DNA of 64,000 nucleotides from Clostridiales bacterium (GTDB taxonomy: Bacteria; Bacillota; Clostridia; Lachnospirales; Lachnospiraceae), in contig JAJQAA010000034.1 of the NCBI GenBank assembly GCA_021204045.1, positions 62,001 through 126,000 on the forward strand. Direction: 5' to 3'. The position numbers and the translations under genes are program-made. Below, piece after piece: positions 1-8,705 of this stretch. The notes under the pieces are model-generated. The model was given only the letters and a program-made list of their open reading frames with translations, did not search any database and was not told where the DNA came from. Position 1 is the stretch's first letter; every line of letters starts with the position of its first letter.

Positions 1-1693
1 CCGTTGGAATCTGGTTTTTATAAGCACCGGAAGTCGTCGTTATCAAACTAAATTTATCGGGATATTCTATAAAATACCACTGTTGCGTTTCAACATTCCC
101 AACGATCGCTCCCATATCGTAATCAGTCTTTCTTATCTCGTATTGAAATCCCGGGCCAGCTTCAAAGCCTATCCAATCGTGATAGAAGTGATAAACTTCC
201 TTTGTGCTTAATATACTTCCATTGGGGACGTTGTCAATAAAATCTCCAAAATACGCAGTTATAGTGAATGTAGGTATATAATGATAAGGATCATCTAAGA
301 CATTTGGATTACTTGTGTGAATCGTCACCCATTCCTCTTCATCATAAAACAACTGTTCACTGCATATTTTCAGCACCAGCTTCCGACCGTCCAAATCCGG
401 GCTCAAATTCTCCCCATCGAATATGACCAGCTGATTCGGCACATGATTGTGTTCTACCGCGTACAAGGTATAAAAATCTGAGCGAATCGCAAGAAGCATC
501 TCATTCGCGTCCTCCGCCCCCATCGCCTGGTAGAGCCGTTTTAACGCCGCACGCTCCTCCTCGGTGAGCTCCAGAAGCGATTCGGAAGCATCGGCAACAT
601 TCTCCGCCTCCTGACTCATATCCGTCTGAAATTCCGTTTCATCAGCCAATGTTTCCTCGATAGCGCTTTCCGGAACCGACTGATTTCTGAGGGCATAAAC
701 GCCCCCGACCGCTCCGCCGCCCGTCAGGCATACTGCCGCCGCCACGGCAACACCCTTTGCTCCGATTGCCTTGCCAAGAATGGTAAGCCCCGTTTTCCCG
801 GCGACACCCGCCGCTGCTTCCGCGGTGGCCGCGGATGCTCCCGCTGCGCCGGAGCCAGCCGAAGCCGCGCCAGTGGCAGTCGTTGCCGCGCCGGAACCAA
901 CTGAAGCCGTGCCGGAGGCAGCCGCTGACATACCAGAGCCAGCCGTTGCCGCACCGGAGCCAGCCGAAGCCGCCCCCGCGGATGCACTTCCCGCCGCCGC
1001 GCTCCCGGCTGCCGTGCCTCCGGCGATGGCAGCGCCAAACGGCGCGGCCACAGCCGCCATCGCGTCCTGATGGAACATCCAAACAAGGAAGGGTACAAAG
1101 GGTACGCAGTAGAGTTTGGTTCCTTTTTTCTCCAGCTCGAGCACCTTCGCCTTGAGCGTCTTACGTCCATAATTCAGGCGGCTCTTTACCGTCCCTTCGG
1201 AGCACTCCATGATCGCGGCGATCTGCTTTACCGGGCAATCCTCCAGATAATGCAGCACAATAGCGATTCTCTGCTCTTCCGGCAGTCCGTCGATCATCGC
1301 CTGCACCAGACGTCTCGTCTCGCTGTAATCTACCGTGGCTTCCGGGGAAAACCGATCGCTCTCGTCCTCAAAATCGATCGCTGCGTCATCCTCATCCTCC
1401 GAAGCCATCTGGGAAAACAGGATCGGTTTTTTCTTTTTCAGATAGTTCTTGCTGTTGTTGACTACGATCGTATTCAGCCAGCCCTGGAATTTCCCCGCAT
1501 CCTCCAGCATATCCAGGCTGTTGAATGCCTTTATGTACGAATCCTGCAATATATCCTGCGCCTGATCCTCGTCCTTCACCAGCTGCAGCGCCAGGTAAAA
1601 GGCCCGGCCGCTGGTCCGCTCATACAGCTCAGCCATCGCCTGCTGATCGCCCTTCCTGGCCGCAAGGACCAGCTCCATCATCGACTTTTCCAT
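1..1693 (-). CDS. Sigma-70 family (ECF-like) sigma factor fused to a membrane segment and outer domain, 3' end cut by window
   Basis: Open from ATG at 1693 to the window edge (564 codons seen, stop not seen). Residues about 5-80 match sigma region 2, and about 145-195 match region 4, with LPEEQRIAIVLHYLEDCPVK and CSEGTVKSRL giving the helix-turn-helix. A Gly/Ala/Ser linker follows (about 221-300), then a hydrophobic stretch (about 311-336), then an acidic region and at least 200 residues that should lie outside the cell. This is not a plain ECF factor, which ends after region 4. The ribosome site GAGGCGAGG is 7 nt before the ATG. It sits 18 nt after the small lipoprotein gene, so both are probably one transcript. 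I infer that the sigma factor is tethered to the membrane by its own tail. The sigma assignment is firm; the role of the tail is inference. Confidence 0.9.
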   Translation of the reverse strand, partial: MEKSMMELVLAARKGDQQAMAELYERTSGRAFYLALQLVKDEDQAQDILQDSYIKAFNSLDMLEDAGKFQGWLNTIVVNNSKNYLKKKKPILFSQMASEDEDDAAIDFEDESDRFSPEATVDYSETRRLVQAMIDGLPEEQRIAIVLHYLEDCPVKQIAAIMECSEGTVKSRLNYGRKTLKAKVLELEKKGTKLYCVPFVPFLVWMFHQDAMAAVAAPFGAAIAGGTAAGSAAAGSASAGAASAGSGAATAGSGMSAAASGTASVGSGAATTATGAASAGSGAAGASAATAEAAAGVAGKTGLTILGKAIGAKGVAVAAAVCLTGGGAVGGVYALRNQSVPESAIEETLADETEFQTDMSQEAENVADASESLLELTEEERAALKRLYQAMGAEDANEMLLAIRSDFYTLYAVEHNHVPNQLVIFDGENLSPDLDGRKLVLKICSEQLFYDEEEWVTIHTSNPNVLDDPYHYIPTFTITAYFGDFIDNVPNGSILSTKEVYHFYHDWIGFEAGPGFQYEIRKTDYDMGAIVGNVETQQWYFIEYPDKFSLITTTSGAYKNQIPT

Positions 1694-1711
1694 ACCGTGC
1701 CTCGCCTCAGT

Positions 1712-1897
1712 CTATTTTCCGGTTGACAATGATTTCATACAATCCTTGCAGATATTGATATTCTCGCCCAGTACCTGCTTTGTCTCACACACCTTTTCCT
1801 GACCGCAAAAATCACATTTCGCAGTCTTCCCGCCGCAGGCCACCATGTTCGCCGTGAGCATCGCCACCAGCATCCATCTTATCATATTCTTTTTCAT
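1712..1897 (-). CDS. Small lipoprotein with a double CxxC zinc-ribbon-like motif
   Basis: 61 residues. The N-terminus has MKK, a hydrophobic stretch and a Cys at residue 21 after MVA, which fits a lipobox. The mature part holds CDFCGQ and later CKDC, two CxxC pairs that could bind zinc or form disulfides. The ribosome site GGAGGAAAG precedes the ATG. The gene lies directly upstream of the sigma factor and just after an ECF-type promoter, so it may act with that sigma factor, for example as a sensor partner; that is inference. I know no named family for it. Confidence 0.75.
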   Translation of the reverse strand: MKKNMIRWMLVAMLTANMVACGGKTAKCDFCGQEKVCETKQVLGENINICKDCMKSLSTGK

Positions 1898-1943
1898 GTT
1901 CTTTCCTCCGAAATAATTTTAATTTATTTTTCCTTACACCTAT

Positions 1944-1971
1944 ATGACAATCAAACAACGTTTCCGGTTTT
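1944..1971 (-). promoter_or_regulatory. ECF-type promoter of the sigma factor operon
   Basis: On the minus strand AAAACC (1966-1971) is followed after 15 bp by TTGTCAT (1944-1950) and then ATAGGTGTAAGGAAAAA. The same arrangement with the same spacing precedes the gene starting at 5401. AACC and GTC are the usual -35 and -10 cores of ECF promoters, so autoregulation by the fused sigma factor is likely but not shown. Confidence 0.6.
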
Positions 1972-2115
1972 ATCCTTTTGAAAAAATTTTGTCATTTTGT
2001 ACTCATCTTTTCTGTCATTACCAAAAATAATTCGGGACGGAATTTCTGCTCCCTGCTGCAACATTATCCGCGAAAACCGGAGAACCAGAAATCCCGTCCC
2101 AAAAATATCCTGTCC

Positions 2116-2886
2116 TTAATTGTGCAAATACATTTCCGTAGTCAGCATATCAGCGCTATCATCATTATGCCTACAACCGATCAGGACATAATCATAATCC
2201 CCTACATCGACCGTAACAGTCTGCGGATCATCATCCCAGGTGAAATTGATTGATTCCAACTCATCCCAATCTTTTACATTTTCATCCACATCATTCTCGC
2301 CTTTTACCAAAAATGTTCCGATGTTCGTTTTACCCATATTATGCCCTGGAGCGAAGGTCACCGTCAGATAATCATAATTCCCCTTGTTTTCATAAACAAT
2401 GTACTGGTCGCCGCCCCAGTCAAAGGAAAGATAAGTCCATGCCGTCTCATATTCATGAAGCTCGTCCGCGGTTTTTAAATTTTCTCTCTTATGCGCGTTT
2501 CCTTCTACATTGAGTTCCTTCCACAAATCGACCCATGAGTCGTCCTTGACCACCGCCTGAATCTCCTCCGTTGCTGTTTGCGTACTTGCCCCTCCCTGCG
2601 TCTGCACACTTCCATTGACAATCCATGCGCCGGAGCCGTCGACCATATAGCCGTCCGGGGTCGTGGTGTTGATCAGGCAATAACCGTTCGCGTCAAAATA
2701 ATAGCACTCCGACACGCCGTCGCCGTTTCCGTCAAGCCACTGCCAGCCATTGCTCGGATAGCTGCCGTCATCGTTCACCCACCACCAGCCGTTGGCATTG
2801 GACAGCCACTGTCCCGCAAACGCCGGTACGCTCATCGCCAGAGTCGCCACTGCTGTTACCATCACTGCTGCAAATTTCTTTTTCAT
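2116..2886 (-). CDS. Secreted protein with aromatic cell-wall-binding-like repeats
   Basis: 256 residues with a clear signal peptide (MKKKFAAVM start, cleavage near AFA-GQW). Residues about 26-90 contain short Trp/Tyr/Gly-rich units (NANGWWWVNDDG, SNGWQWLDGNGDG, YYFDANGY) like choline-binding or CW-binding repeats of Firmicutes surface proteins. The C-terminal half, after a Thr/Gln linker, has no family I recognise. The ribosome site AAAGGAG is 9 nt upstream. It lies in the sigma-factor cluster with two lipoproteins, which suggests a surface role. Attachment to the wall is inferred from the repeats only. Confidence 0.8.
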   Translation of the reverse strand: MKKKFAAVMVTAVATLAMSVPAFAGQWLSNANGWWWVNDDGSYPSNGWQWLDGNGDGVSECYYFDANGYCLINTTTPDGYMVDGSGAWIVNGSVQTQGGASTQTATEEIQAVVKDDSWVDLWKELNVEGNAHKRENLKTADELHEYETAWTYLSFDWGGDQYIVYENKGNYDYLTVTFAPGHNMGKTNIGTFLVKGENDVDENVKDWDELESINFTWDDDPQTVTVDVGDYDYVLIGCRHNDDSADMLTTEMYLHN

Positions 2887-2920
2887 CTCGTTTTCTCCTT
2901 TATGATTGAAATTTTATTGC

Positions 2921-3358
2921 TTACACTGTTTCTCCGATTATTTCTCCGGCACATTCCTTTGTTATCCTGCAGAGATATCTCTCATACAGGAGCGGCGTCC
3001 CCTGAAACACAAGCGTGAAACCGATACAACACTGAGCAAAACACAAAAATAAGAACAAAGGAATTAAAAAGAAAACTCCAACCGTAAATTTCCGAAAAGG
3101 AATCGTAGCCAGCTTCCATAAATACCACCATGTTCCTTCATATGTATATAAAACAATTACGCCAACCACCCATATGAATGCCATAATATCGCTGAGCGTC
3201 CTAAATTTTTGATTGACCCAAAAGAGGTTAACCCAAAAGAAAACGCTGAGCACTACGGAAATAAGAAAACAGAGATTAAATTTTGCCAGTCTTGCTTCCG
3301 CTTTTTGGTAACACTGCTTTGCATGTTCCACACTTCTGAATTGATCAACACCTAACAT
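2921..3358 (-). CDS. Hypothetical membrane protein
   Basis: 145 residues. After a short cytoplasmic N-terminus there are three to four hydrophobic segments (about residues 29-48, 59-75 and 88-120), with paired Cys residues (CFAQCC) in the last one. A strong ribosome site AAAGGAGG precedes the ATG. The gene sits between a lipoprotein and a secreted protein and probably belongs to their transcript. No family recognised. Confidence 0.7.
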   Translation of the reverse strand: MLGVDQFRSVEHAKQCYQKAEARLAKFNLCFLISVVLSVFFWVNLFWVNQKFRTLSDIMAFIWVVGVIVLYTYEGTWWYLWKLATIPFRKFTVGVFFLIPLFLFLCFAQCCIGFTLVFQGTPLLYERYLCRITKECAGEIIGETV

Positions 3359-3437
3359 TTTTGAATCCTCCTTTGATGTATAAGTAAATAATTTTCATCA
3401 TAGAAAACCCTGATTAAATTTTTATCACTCACATTTT

Positions 3438-4574
3438 TTATTCCTGAACAGTTGATGTATATTCATAATCATCAATGTTAGACACAACACAGTTTTCATA
3501 CAGGGACTTTATATCCTTAAAACCATAATATTTATAAGAACTTTGACCTTCAAACTTGATAATATCTGCGGAACCTGGAGTTTTGTAGTAACTCAAATCG
3601 GTTTCGCACGTTTCATCAGGAAGAAGTACAACATCACAAAAATATCCATACCAATAGTAATTGAATTCTCCATTTGACTGATCATTTTCTGCAGTTACGT
3701 TGTAAACAAAAATCACCCTATTGTTTTCCGATGACTTTTTCCCATCTTTTAAAGACAATACATAATTGCCCAATAATTCCATATTTTTCAGATCTTCATT
3801 TTTCCATCCGGCAAAATCCGACATGAGGTCATCCCGCAGCTGCTTATCCATTTTTTCATATATATCAGAAGGAACCTCTGATATATCGTGAATATATTCC
3901 GCCAATCCGTCCACAGTATAGCTATTCTTTGTTTTCCCTAAAACAGCCCCGTATTTTTTTATAAAATCCTCGGAAGAACCCTGGATGGACGCAGTTACCA
4001 TGACCGTATCTCCGTTCTCAAGATTCGAGGATTTATCTGCGGAGAATTTCACATACTGCATGGCGTTTTTTTCTTCGTAGTCCGGAGCTATGGCTACCAC
4101 TCCATCAGGGGCTGTTCCTGAAAAGGTAACATCGACATAATCAAACGGATCAAATGTCTCAACTTCTTTCAATCCGGATACCGTGTAATCAATATCCGAG
4201 TAATTTAATTTGCAGTCGAAATATTCTTCCGCAAGATCATCCTTGCAGTCCCAGACCAGAGTGACGGTATCGCCGTTGCTCAGTCCCTTGGAGGGTGTCA
4301 GATTTTTGGCCACACAATAGTCAATCAATAACTCTGCCGACGTCCGGCCACTAAGGAGTCCCGCGGAATTATCCTTCGACTTGTTTTTGATTTTTTTACC
4401 GTAATCATCATTAAAAGCCTCATAATCAAAGGAATACGTTGCTTCTCCTATTGTGTCGTACCCTTTCGCTTCGATCGACACATATTTGTTCAGATCCACT
4501 TTAGTGGAACCGCATCCCGTCAGGGCCAGCATGCCGCCCGCAATCACAAAAACCGCCAGCAATTTCTTCTTCAT
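3438..4574 (-). CDS. Large lipoprotein of unknown function
   Basis: 378 residues starting MKKKLLAVFVIAGGMLALTGC, a canonical lipobox with Cys21. The mature region is acidic and Tyr-rich, and contains several beta-rich segments with similar wording (NGDTVTLVWDCKDD and ENGDTVMVTASIQG; YTVSGLKEVETF and YTVDGLAEYI), which suggests repeated Ig-like units of about 90 residues. The ribosome site GGGAGGAAA is 7 nt upstream. Part of the cluster governed by the ECF-type promoters. Surface location is well supported; function is not known. Confidence 0.8.
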   Translation of the reverse strand: MKKKLLAVFVIAGGMLALTGCGSTKVDLNKYVSIEAKGYDTIGEATYSFDYEAFNDDYGKKIKNKSKDNSAGLLSGRTSAELLIDYCVAKNLTPSKGLSNGDTVTLVWDCKDDLAEEYFDCKLNYSDIDYTVSGLKEVETFDPFDYVDVTFSGTAPDGVVAIAPDYEEKNAMQYVKFSADKSSNLENGDTVMVTASIQGSSEDFIKKYGAVLGKTKNSYTVDGLAEYIHDISEVPSDIYEKMDKQLRDDLMSDFAGWKNEDLKNMELLGNYVLSLKDGKKSSENNRVIFVYNVTAENDQSNGEFNYYWYGYFCDVVLLPDETCETDLSYYKTPGSADIIKFEGQSSYKYYGFKDIKSLYENCVVSNIDDYEYTSTVQE

Positions 4575-4642
4575 CGTACATTTCCTCCCAGTTGATTGAT
4601 CTTTTTTTGCTGTTTTTTATATTTTTACACCAAATACTCGTC

Positions 4643-5401
4643 TCAGCTCACCCTTCTGACGTAGGGCGTCTCGCACGGTATGGGCCATGCCTGAAGCCCA
4701 AACACGTTTGGCTGGCCAAAGGTCAGATCGTAACACATCTTTGTTCCCGATTCCTTTTTGATGACCCGATAGGTCGGTCTGTAATCATTGTTCTCCTGCG
4801 CCAGCTTACCCACGGCCTCGTTTCCCTCACCATCGGTTTCCCGATGGAACTCTTCCATATCCTTCATCATGTTATCTATGTTATCCGCTTTCTGGAAGTG
4901 CTCATTTCTCTCTTCCTCTGTCTCCGACTGAAAACCACGATTCGTTTCTATTATGGATTCATCCTCCAGCACCATTGCCAGGACATAGGTGAACATCTCC
5001 AGAATTCCCAGGAAAATGCCCAGCAGGAACTCGAAAACGAAGCGGTCAAAAGCAACCTTTCGGAGCCTTCTGCTCTCGGCCTTACTTTCTTCTCCGGTCA
5101 TAGAACTTTTCAATCGATCCAGCCATTCTTTATATTCCTTCTTACAGTCGGCGGTAAGCTCCTGTTTGTACCAGTTTTCCCTTCGCCACGACGCGTCGAT
5201 CTGTTCTTTCAGGTAACGCTTCTGGTAGATTTTCTTTTCTTTTCCCTCATAGGAATCGGACAGATCCGGCGGAATCTGCGGCATCTGGACCGGCTCCGGA
5301 TATCTTCCGGAAGTCACTTCATCCAGCGGCATCATGAAAAATTCATATTTTTCCGTAATTCCCCAATAATCCGTAATCATAACCACATCTCTGTACTTCA
5401 T
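4643..5401 (-). CDS. Hypothetical protein with one hydrophobic segment
   Basis: 252 residues. The N-terminal 120 are charged and rich in Lys/Glu/Trp; a single hydrophobic segment (FVFEFLLGIFLGILEMFTYVL, about 122-142) follows; the C-terminal 110 are acidic, then hydrophilic. The ribosome site GAGGGGA is 8 nt before the ATG. It is the first gene after an ECF-type promoter that matches the one before the sigma operon, so it is a likely target of that sigma factor. No known domain recognised. Confidence 0.7.
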   Translation of the reverse strand: MKYRDVVMITDYWGITEKYEFFMMPLDEVTSGRYPEPVQMPQIPPDLSDSYEGKEKKIYQKRYLKEQIDASWRRENWYKQELTADCKKEYKEWLDRLKSSMTGEESKAESRRLRKVAFDRFVFEFLLGIFLGILEMFTYVLAMVLEDESIIETNRGFQSETEEERNEHFQKADNIDNMMKDMEEFHRETDGEGNEAVGKLAQENNDYRPTYRVIKKESGTKMCYDLTFGQPNVFGLQAWPIPCETPYVRRVS

Positions 5402-5469
5402 CTCTTATTTCCCCTCTCATTTTTTGTCCGCGGTCATTTTGTGCCGCGCTGTTTTTCCTTTACACTTCT

Positions 5470-5497
5470 ATGACAACCGGAATTTGCTTTGGGTTTT
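5470..5497 (-). promoter_or_regulatory. ECF-type promoter of the surface-protein operon
   Basis: Minus strand: AAAACC (5492-5497), 15 bp, TTGTCAT (5470-5476), then AGAAGTGTAAAGGAAAAA. It matches the 1944-1971 promoter in both elements, in the spacing and in the following GTGTAA-GGAAAAA. Confidence 0.6.
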
Positions 5498-5624
5498 ATT
5501 TTTTTTCATTTTCTGGGAAAATTTTTCAGAATTTAGATGATCAATGAATAGTAAGCTATACGGATACCACCCCCCCGATCAAATATTATACCATATTGGA
5601 AAGAATTGCAAGGACTTCTTACCT

Positions 5625-5879
5625 ATGAATGAAATAAAAATCCGTTCCGACGCACGGATCAGCGTCGGCGCAAACATCAAACGAATCCGTCAGTCCAAAG
5701 GCATCCGCGCCTATAATCTGATCCGCGAGATGCAGCTGCAGGGCCTGAACATCAACAAACAGCGCTATTACAAACTGGAGCATGATCTCGCCAACGTCTT
5801 CGCCTCGGAGCTGGTCGCCCTGTCAAAGCTCCTTGCCGTCGATATCTCAGAATTTTTTCGCCCGGAAACGCCGGAATAA
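5625..5879 (+). CDS. XRE-family helix-turn-helix regulator
   Basis: 84 residues from ATG 5625. It has the helix-turn-helix plan of Cro/C1 proteins: SVGANIKRIRQSKGIRAYNL, then a recognition part with NINKQRYYKLEHD, then a tail with LVALSKLLAVDISEFF. I chose ATG 5625 because AAGGA lies 10 nt before it and the upstream extension to 5544 is not protein-like. It is divergent from the gene at 5401 and so could control it, but nothing in the sequence proves that. Confidence 0.8.
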   Translation: MNEIKIRSDARISVGANIKRIRQSKGIRAYNLIREMQLQGLNINKQRYYKLEHDLANVFASELVALSKLLAVDISEFFRPETPE

Positions 5880-5883
5880 AAAA

Positions 5884-5960
5884 AGCCGAAATAAAAAGGC
5901 CGGCCGGAACCCCCTGTAAATTTTGGGGGCCGACTGGCTAATGTTTTTTATTTTTCTATA
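5884..5960. terminator. Bidirectional terminator between the XRE gene and rhuM-like gene
   Basis: CCGGCCGGAACCCCC pairs imperfectly with GGGGGCCGACTGG around an A/T loop. T-runs follow on the plus strand (TTTTTTATTTTT), and A-runs precede it that would be T-runs on the minus strand. Confidence 0.6.
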
Positions 5961-6065
5961 AAACGATTCTTCCCTTTTCCGTGTCCGGTCACGGACGCTA
6001 TCACGCCCCTTTCTCCCGTTTGTCCGGATCAGACTCTTTGATGTATTCCTTAAATGGATCGTTCT

Positions 6066-7004
6066 TCACGCTCTGTCCCCCGTATTCTTCCTTGTATTTT
6101 CCTCTAATTCCAGAATATACTTATCAAAATCCGACATAAATAATCTGTCCTGAACGATTCTGTATTTTTCAAATTCTGTTTCTGCTTTAGCCCTGGCAAT
6201 TTCTGCTGTGATTTTTCCAGCGTCCTGCAAAAGCTCTCTGTCATCTGCCATTAAGAATAAATCCAGACGTTTCGACCAATCCTCCATCGTCATAGGTATA
6301 TGCCGTTCTGCTCGATCTTCCGCCAGATCCAGATATGCGGACACAATACGTTCTAACGAACGCATCTCCTGTTCCGTAAGATAATTCTTTGCTATGCTTA
6401 CATCACTCTTTTTATTTTGTACTTTCGCAAAAAAAAGCCTCGTCGTTTTTGCTGTGCGGTCATAATCCAGTGACGTGGCATATATATCCGTTATTTTCTG
6501 ATAGAACCGACGCTCAGACAGACGAATTTCCCGTATCTGTTCGAGCAACCGGTCAAAGTATTCCGTTGTAAGCACGGAACCTCCGTTTTTCAGCCGCTCT
6601 TCATCCAGCACCCAGCCTTTTATGGTGTAATCCCTGGCGATCTGATTGACCCATTTACGAAATTGTACTGCACGTTCAGAATTCACCTTGAATCCAACGG
6701 CAATAATCATTTCCAGCGAATAATGATTCGTGTTGTAGATCTTGCCATCCTCGGCAGTTATTCGAAATTTTCGAATAACTGAATTCTCCTGCAACTCGCT
6801 GTCCTCAAATATTTTCTTTATATGATAATTTACGGTATTTATACCAACATTATATAATATGGCCATCATTTTCTGCGTCAGCCATATATTTTCATCTTCA
6901 TAGCGCATCTCAATGCTGTCCTGCTGGTCACCGACAGATGCAACATACGTCAGATATTCTGCCGCACTTGAACGGATAGTTATTTCATCCTTTTTCTTTT
7001 TCAA
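6066..7004 (-). CDS. RhuM family protein
   Basis: 312 residues from a TTG start at 7004. An upstream ATG at 7022 is in frame, but the best ribosome site (GGGAGGAA) lies inside that extension, 7 nt before the TTG, so the TTG is preferred. The protein matches the RhuM family of genomic islands: IWLTQKMMAILYNV, NTVNYHIKKIF, and IYNTNHYSLEMIIAVGFKV with NSERAVQFRKWV, a KilA/Bro-like DNA-binding region. The C-terminal half is helical. The biochemical role of RhuM is not established; it is often near restriction or defence genes. It lies just after the AlbA-type gene, in the same direction. Confidence 0.85.
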   Translation of the reverse strand: MKKKKDEITIRSSAAEYLTYVASVGDQQDSIEMRYEDENIWLTQKMMAILYNVGINTVNYHIKKIFEDSELQENSVIRKFRITAEDGKIYNTNHYSLEMIIAVGFKVNSERAVQFRKWVNQIARDYTIKGWVLDEERLKNGGSVLTTEYFDRLLEQIREIRLSERRFYQKITDIYATSLDYDRTAKTTRLFFAKVQNKKSDVSIAKNYLTEQEMRSLERIVSAYLDLAEDRAERHIPMTMEDWSKRLDLFLMADDRELLQDAGKITAEIARAKAETEFEKYRIVQDRLFMSDFDKYILELEENTRKNTGDRA

Positions 7005-7037
7005 ACAGGATTCCTCCCTCATACTGTATGAATCAAT

Positions 7038-7118
7038 TCAATCCAGCCACAAAATGTTCCATAAGGCCTGCTCCGAAACCTTGTCGGCATCTTCCGTTCG
7101 GTCCCCCGTATTCTTCAT
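7038..7118 (-). CDS. Possible 26-residue peptide overlapping the AlbA-type gene
   Basis: An ATG at 7118 overlaps the stop of the preceding gene in the ATGA fashion and gives MKNTGDRTEDADKVSEQALW plus 6 more residues. The first seven residues repeat the last residues of the RhuM protein (KNTGDRA), and a 16-bp DNA repeat underlies this. Coupled translation is possible, but it may equally be a recombination scar. Confidence 0.35.
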   Translation of the reverse strand: MKNTGDRTEDADKVSEQALWNILWLD

Positions 7119-8614
7119 TCGGAAAGGAACATATAACGACCTTTCCCGTTGCCTTTCACTTCTTCTACGACCTTCATTTTACGAAGTTTCTTTAAAAGCT
7201 CACGCGCAGCAGAAATAGAACATCCGACAATCTGTGCAATATCCTGCGTTCCAAAAATCTGCCCTTCCCCCATCGTTTGATAAATCAGCATGATTTTTAA
7301 TTTCGTCGGCTCTCTAAATTTACTGGTTTCAATCGCCAGGTTTATTCTTTCCTTTATTTCAATCGCCGGATTTCTGCTCTCAATCGCCGGGTTCCCATTC
7401 TCATGAACACAATCCTCCAATTCACAGGCAAGCAAAGGAACGGTCAATCGGAACACATCCCCTTCCTCTAAATCGGGTTCTCCACCGGAATATATTTTTG
7501 TAAACTTATACAGGTTTCTGACACCAGAACCAAGTCCGTCCGCATATCCTATATTTACGAAAAATTTTGACAAAATAGGATTTTTCGGATAGGGTGTAAA
7601 ATCTTCCAGCTCCAGCTTCCCGATACGCTGCGTTCGGTTCCAGTTTTCTGTATATATTTTTTCCTTCTCAATAATCAATTTTGCCGGAAAAGCACTGCCA
7701 AAGTCCCGATGAACCAGAAGATTGCTGACAATCTCTCTTGCAATGGCGCTCCTCACGCTTATCCTGACATTATCAATCAGAAAAAACCGATCATCCGTAT
7801 GTTTGGAAATAAACTGCATCAGGATATCATAGCTTTCAATCAGATTACGTTCTACAATCAGCCTGTCATCATATCGATCTATATTTTTCACACGGTAAAT
7901 AGCATCTGTTTTATATCCGGGAACACAGGACTGAATCACCTCCGGTTTGCCAAACAGAAGGATGCAGGCCATGTTGAGGCCTTCCTCTCCGGTTACCCGG
8001 TTTTTTTCATATAATCCGGCGCTTTTTAAAAGCTCCGCATCATCCATATTTCTCCACGGATGTTCTTTATTTCTATTGACTGCCATCTGTCTCGCTTTTC
8101 CGATCAAATCAACATACAGATCGTCCATATTTGCGTAAGGAAAAATTTTCCGTTCGATGTATGTCGATGATTTGCGATTGGAAATGTTGGCTACTAAATC
8201 GGCTGAAGTAGAAACATCCTGGTCGGCATCTCCATTTCGATCGAAAATTTTCTTATCACAAAACTCGATCTGTGAACTGACCGGAACATAAACCCAAAGT
8301 ACCGTTTTCCCATCATACTCTGTTTCTTCCAGATTCAAATATAAAGAAGGATGCAATTTCTGTGGGTTATTCAACATATTTATAAAATTCTTCTTCATAT
8401 CAGCCACACAATCGGGATTGACGCCAATCACTACCCCCTTATGATTCACTTCCCGCACACCCAGCAATATATACCCGCCATAACGATTCGAAAAAGAGCA
8501 GACGGTTTCAAAAACACTGTTATTTAAACCATTTATGCATTCTTTATATTCGACGGTAAATCCTTCCCCGCCCTGTAACATCTCATCCAGTTTTTCGCGT
8601 GTCATTAATTCCAT
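7115..8614 (-). CDS. AlbA/Schlafen-type DNA-binding and RecG-like C-terminal ATPase-domain protein
   Basis: 499 residues. Residues about 10-130 fit the AlbA_2 (Schlafen-type) domain: EGFTVEYKECINGLNNSVFETVCSFSNR with GGYILLGV. The middle fits the RecG-like C-terminal GHKL region (SAIAREIVSNLLVHRDFG; YADGLGSGVRNLYKF). A winged helix ends the protein (IFGTQDIAQIVGCSISAARELLKKL). Before it is a short repeat NPAIESRNPAIEIKERINLAIE. The ATG at 8614 has GGGGG only 3-4 nt away; the ATG at 8605 (residue 4) is an alternative. Proteins of this kind act as regulators or defence components, often with RhuM; the exact role here is unknown. Confidence 0.85.
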   Translation of the reverse strand: MELMTREKLDEMLQGGEGFTVEYKECINGLNNSVFETVCSFSNRYGGYILLGVREVNHKGVVIGVNPDCVADMKKNFINMLNNPQKLHPSLYLNLEETEYDGKTVLWVYVPVSSQIEFCDKKIFDRNGDADQDVSTSADLVANISNRKSSTYIERKIFPYANMDDLYVDLIGKARQMAVNRNKEHPWRNMDDAELLKSAGLYEKNRVTGEEGLNMACILLFGKPEVIQSCVPGYKTDAIYRVKNIDRYDDRLIVERNLIESYDILMQFISKHTDDRFFLIDNVRISVRSAIAREIVSNLLVHRDFGSAFPAKLIIEKEKIYTENWNRTQRIGKLELEDFTPYPKNPILSKFFVNIGYADGLGSGVRNLYKFTKIYSGGEPDLEEGDVFRLTVPLLACELEDCVHENGNPAIESRNPAIEIKERINLAIETSKFREPTKLKIMLIYQTMGEGQIFGTQDIAQIVGCSISAARELLKKLRKMKVVEEVKGNGKGRYMFLSE

Positions 8615-8705
8615 TCGCCCCCTTATTTTTTTATTAGTAATATCAGCTTATTACTGTAGTATAAATTCCACCGCTCCGCCTCATACTATCTCTGAGGTGA
8701 TAACA

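Noticed and set aside
820-1010. Repeat array that could be taken for CRISPR
   Set aside because: The units are degenerate, without spacers of constant length, and lie in frame in the sigma factor gene.
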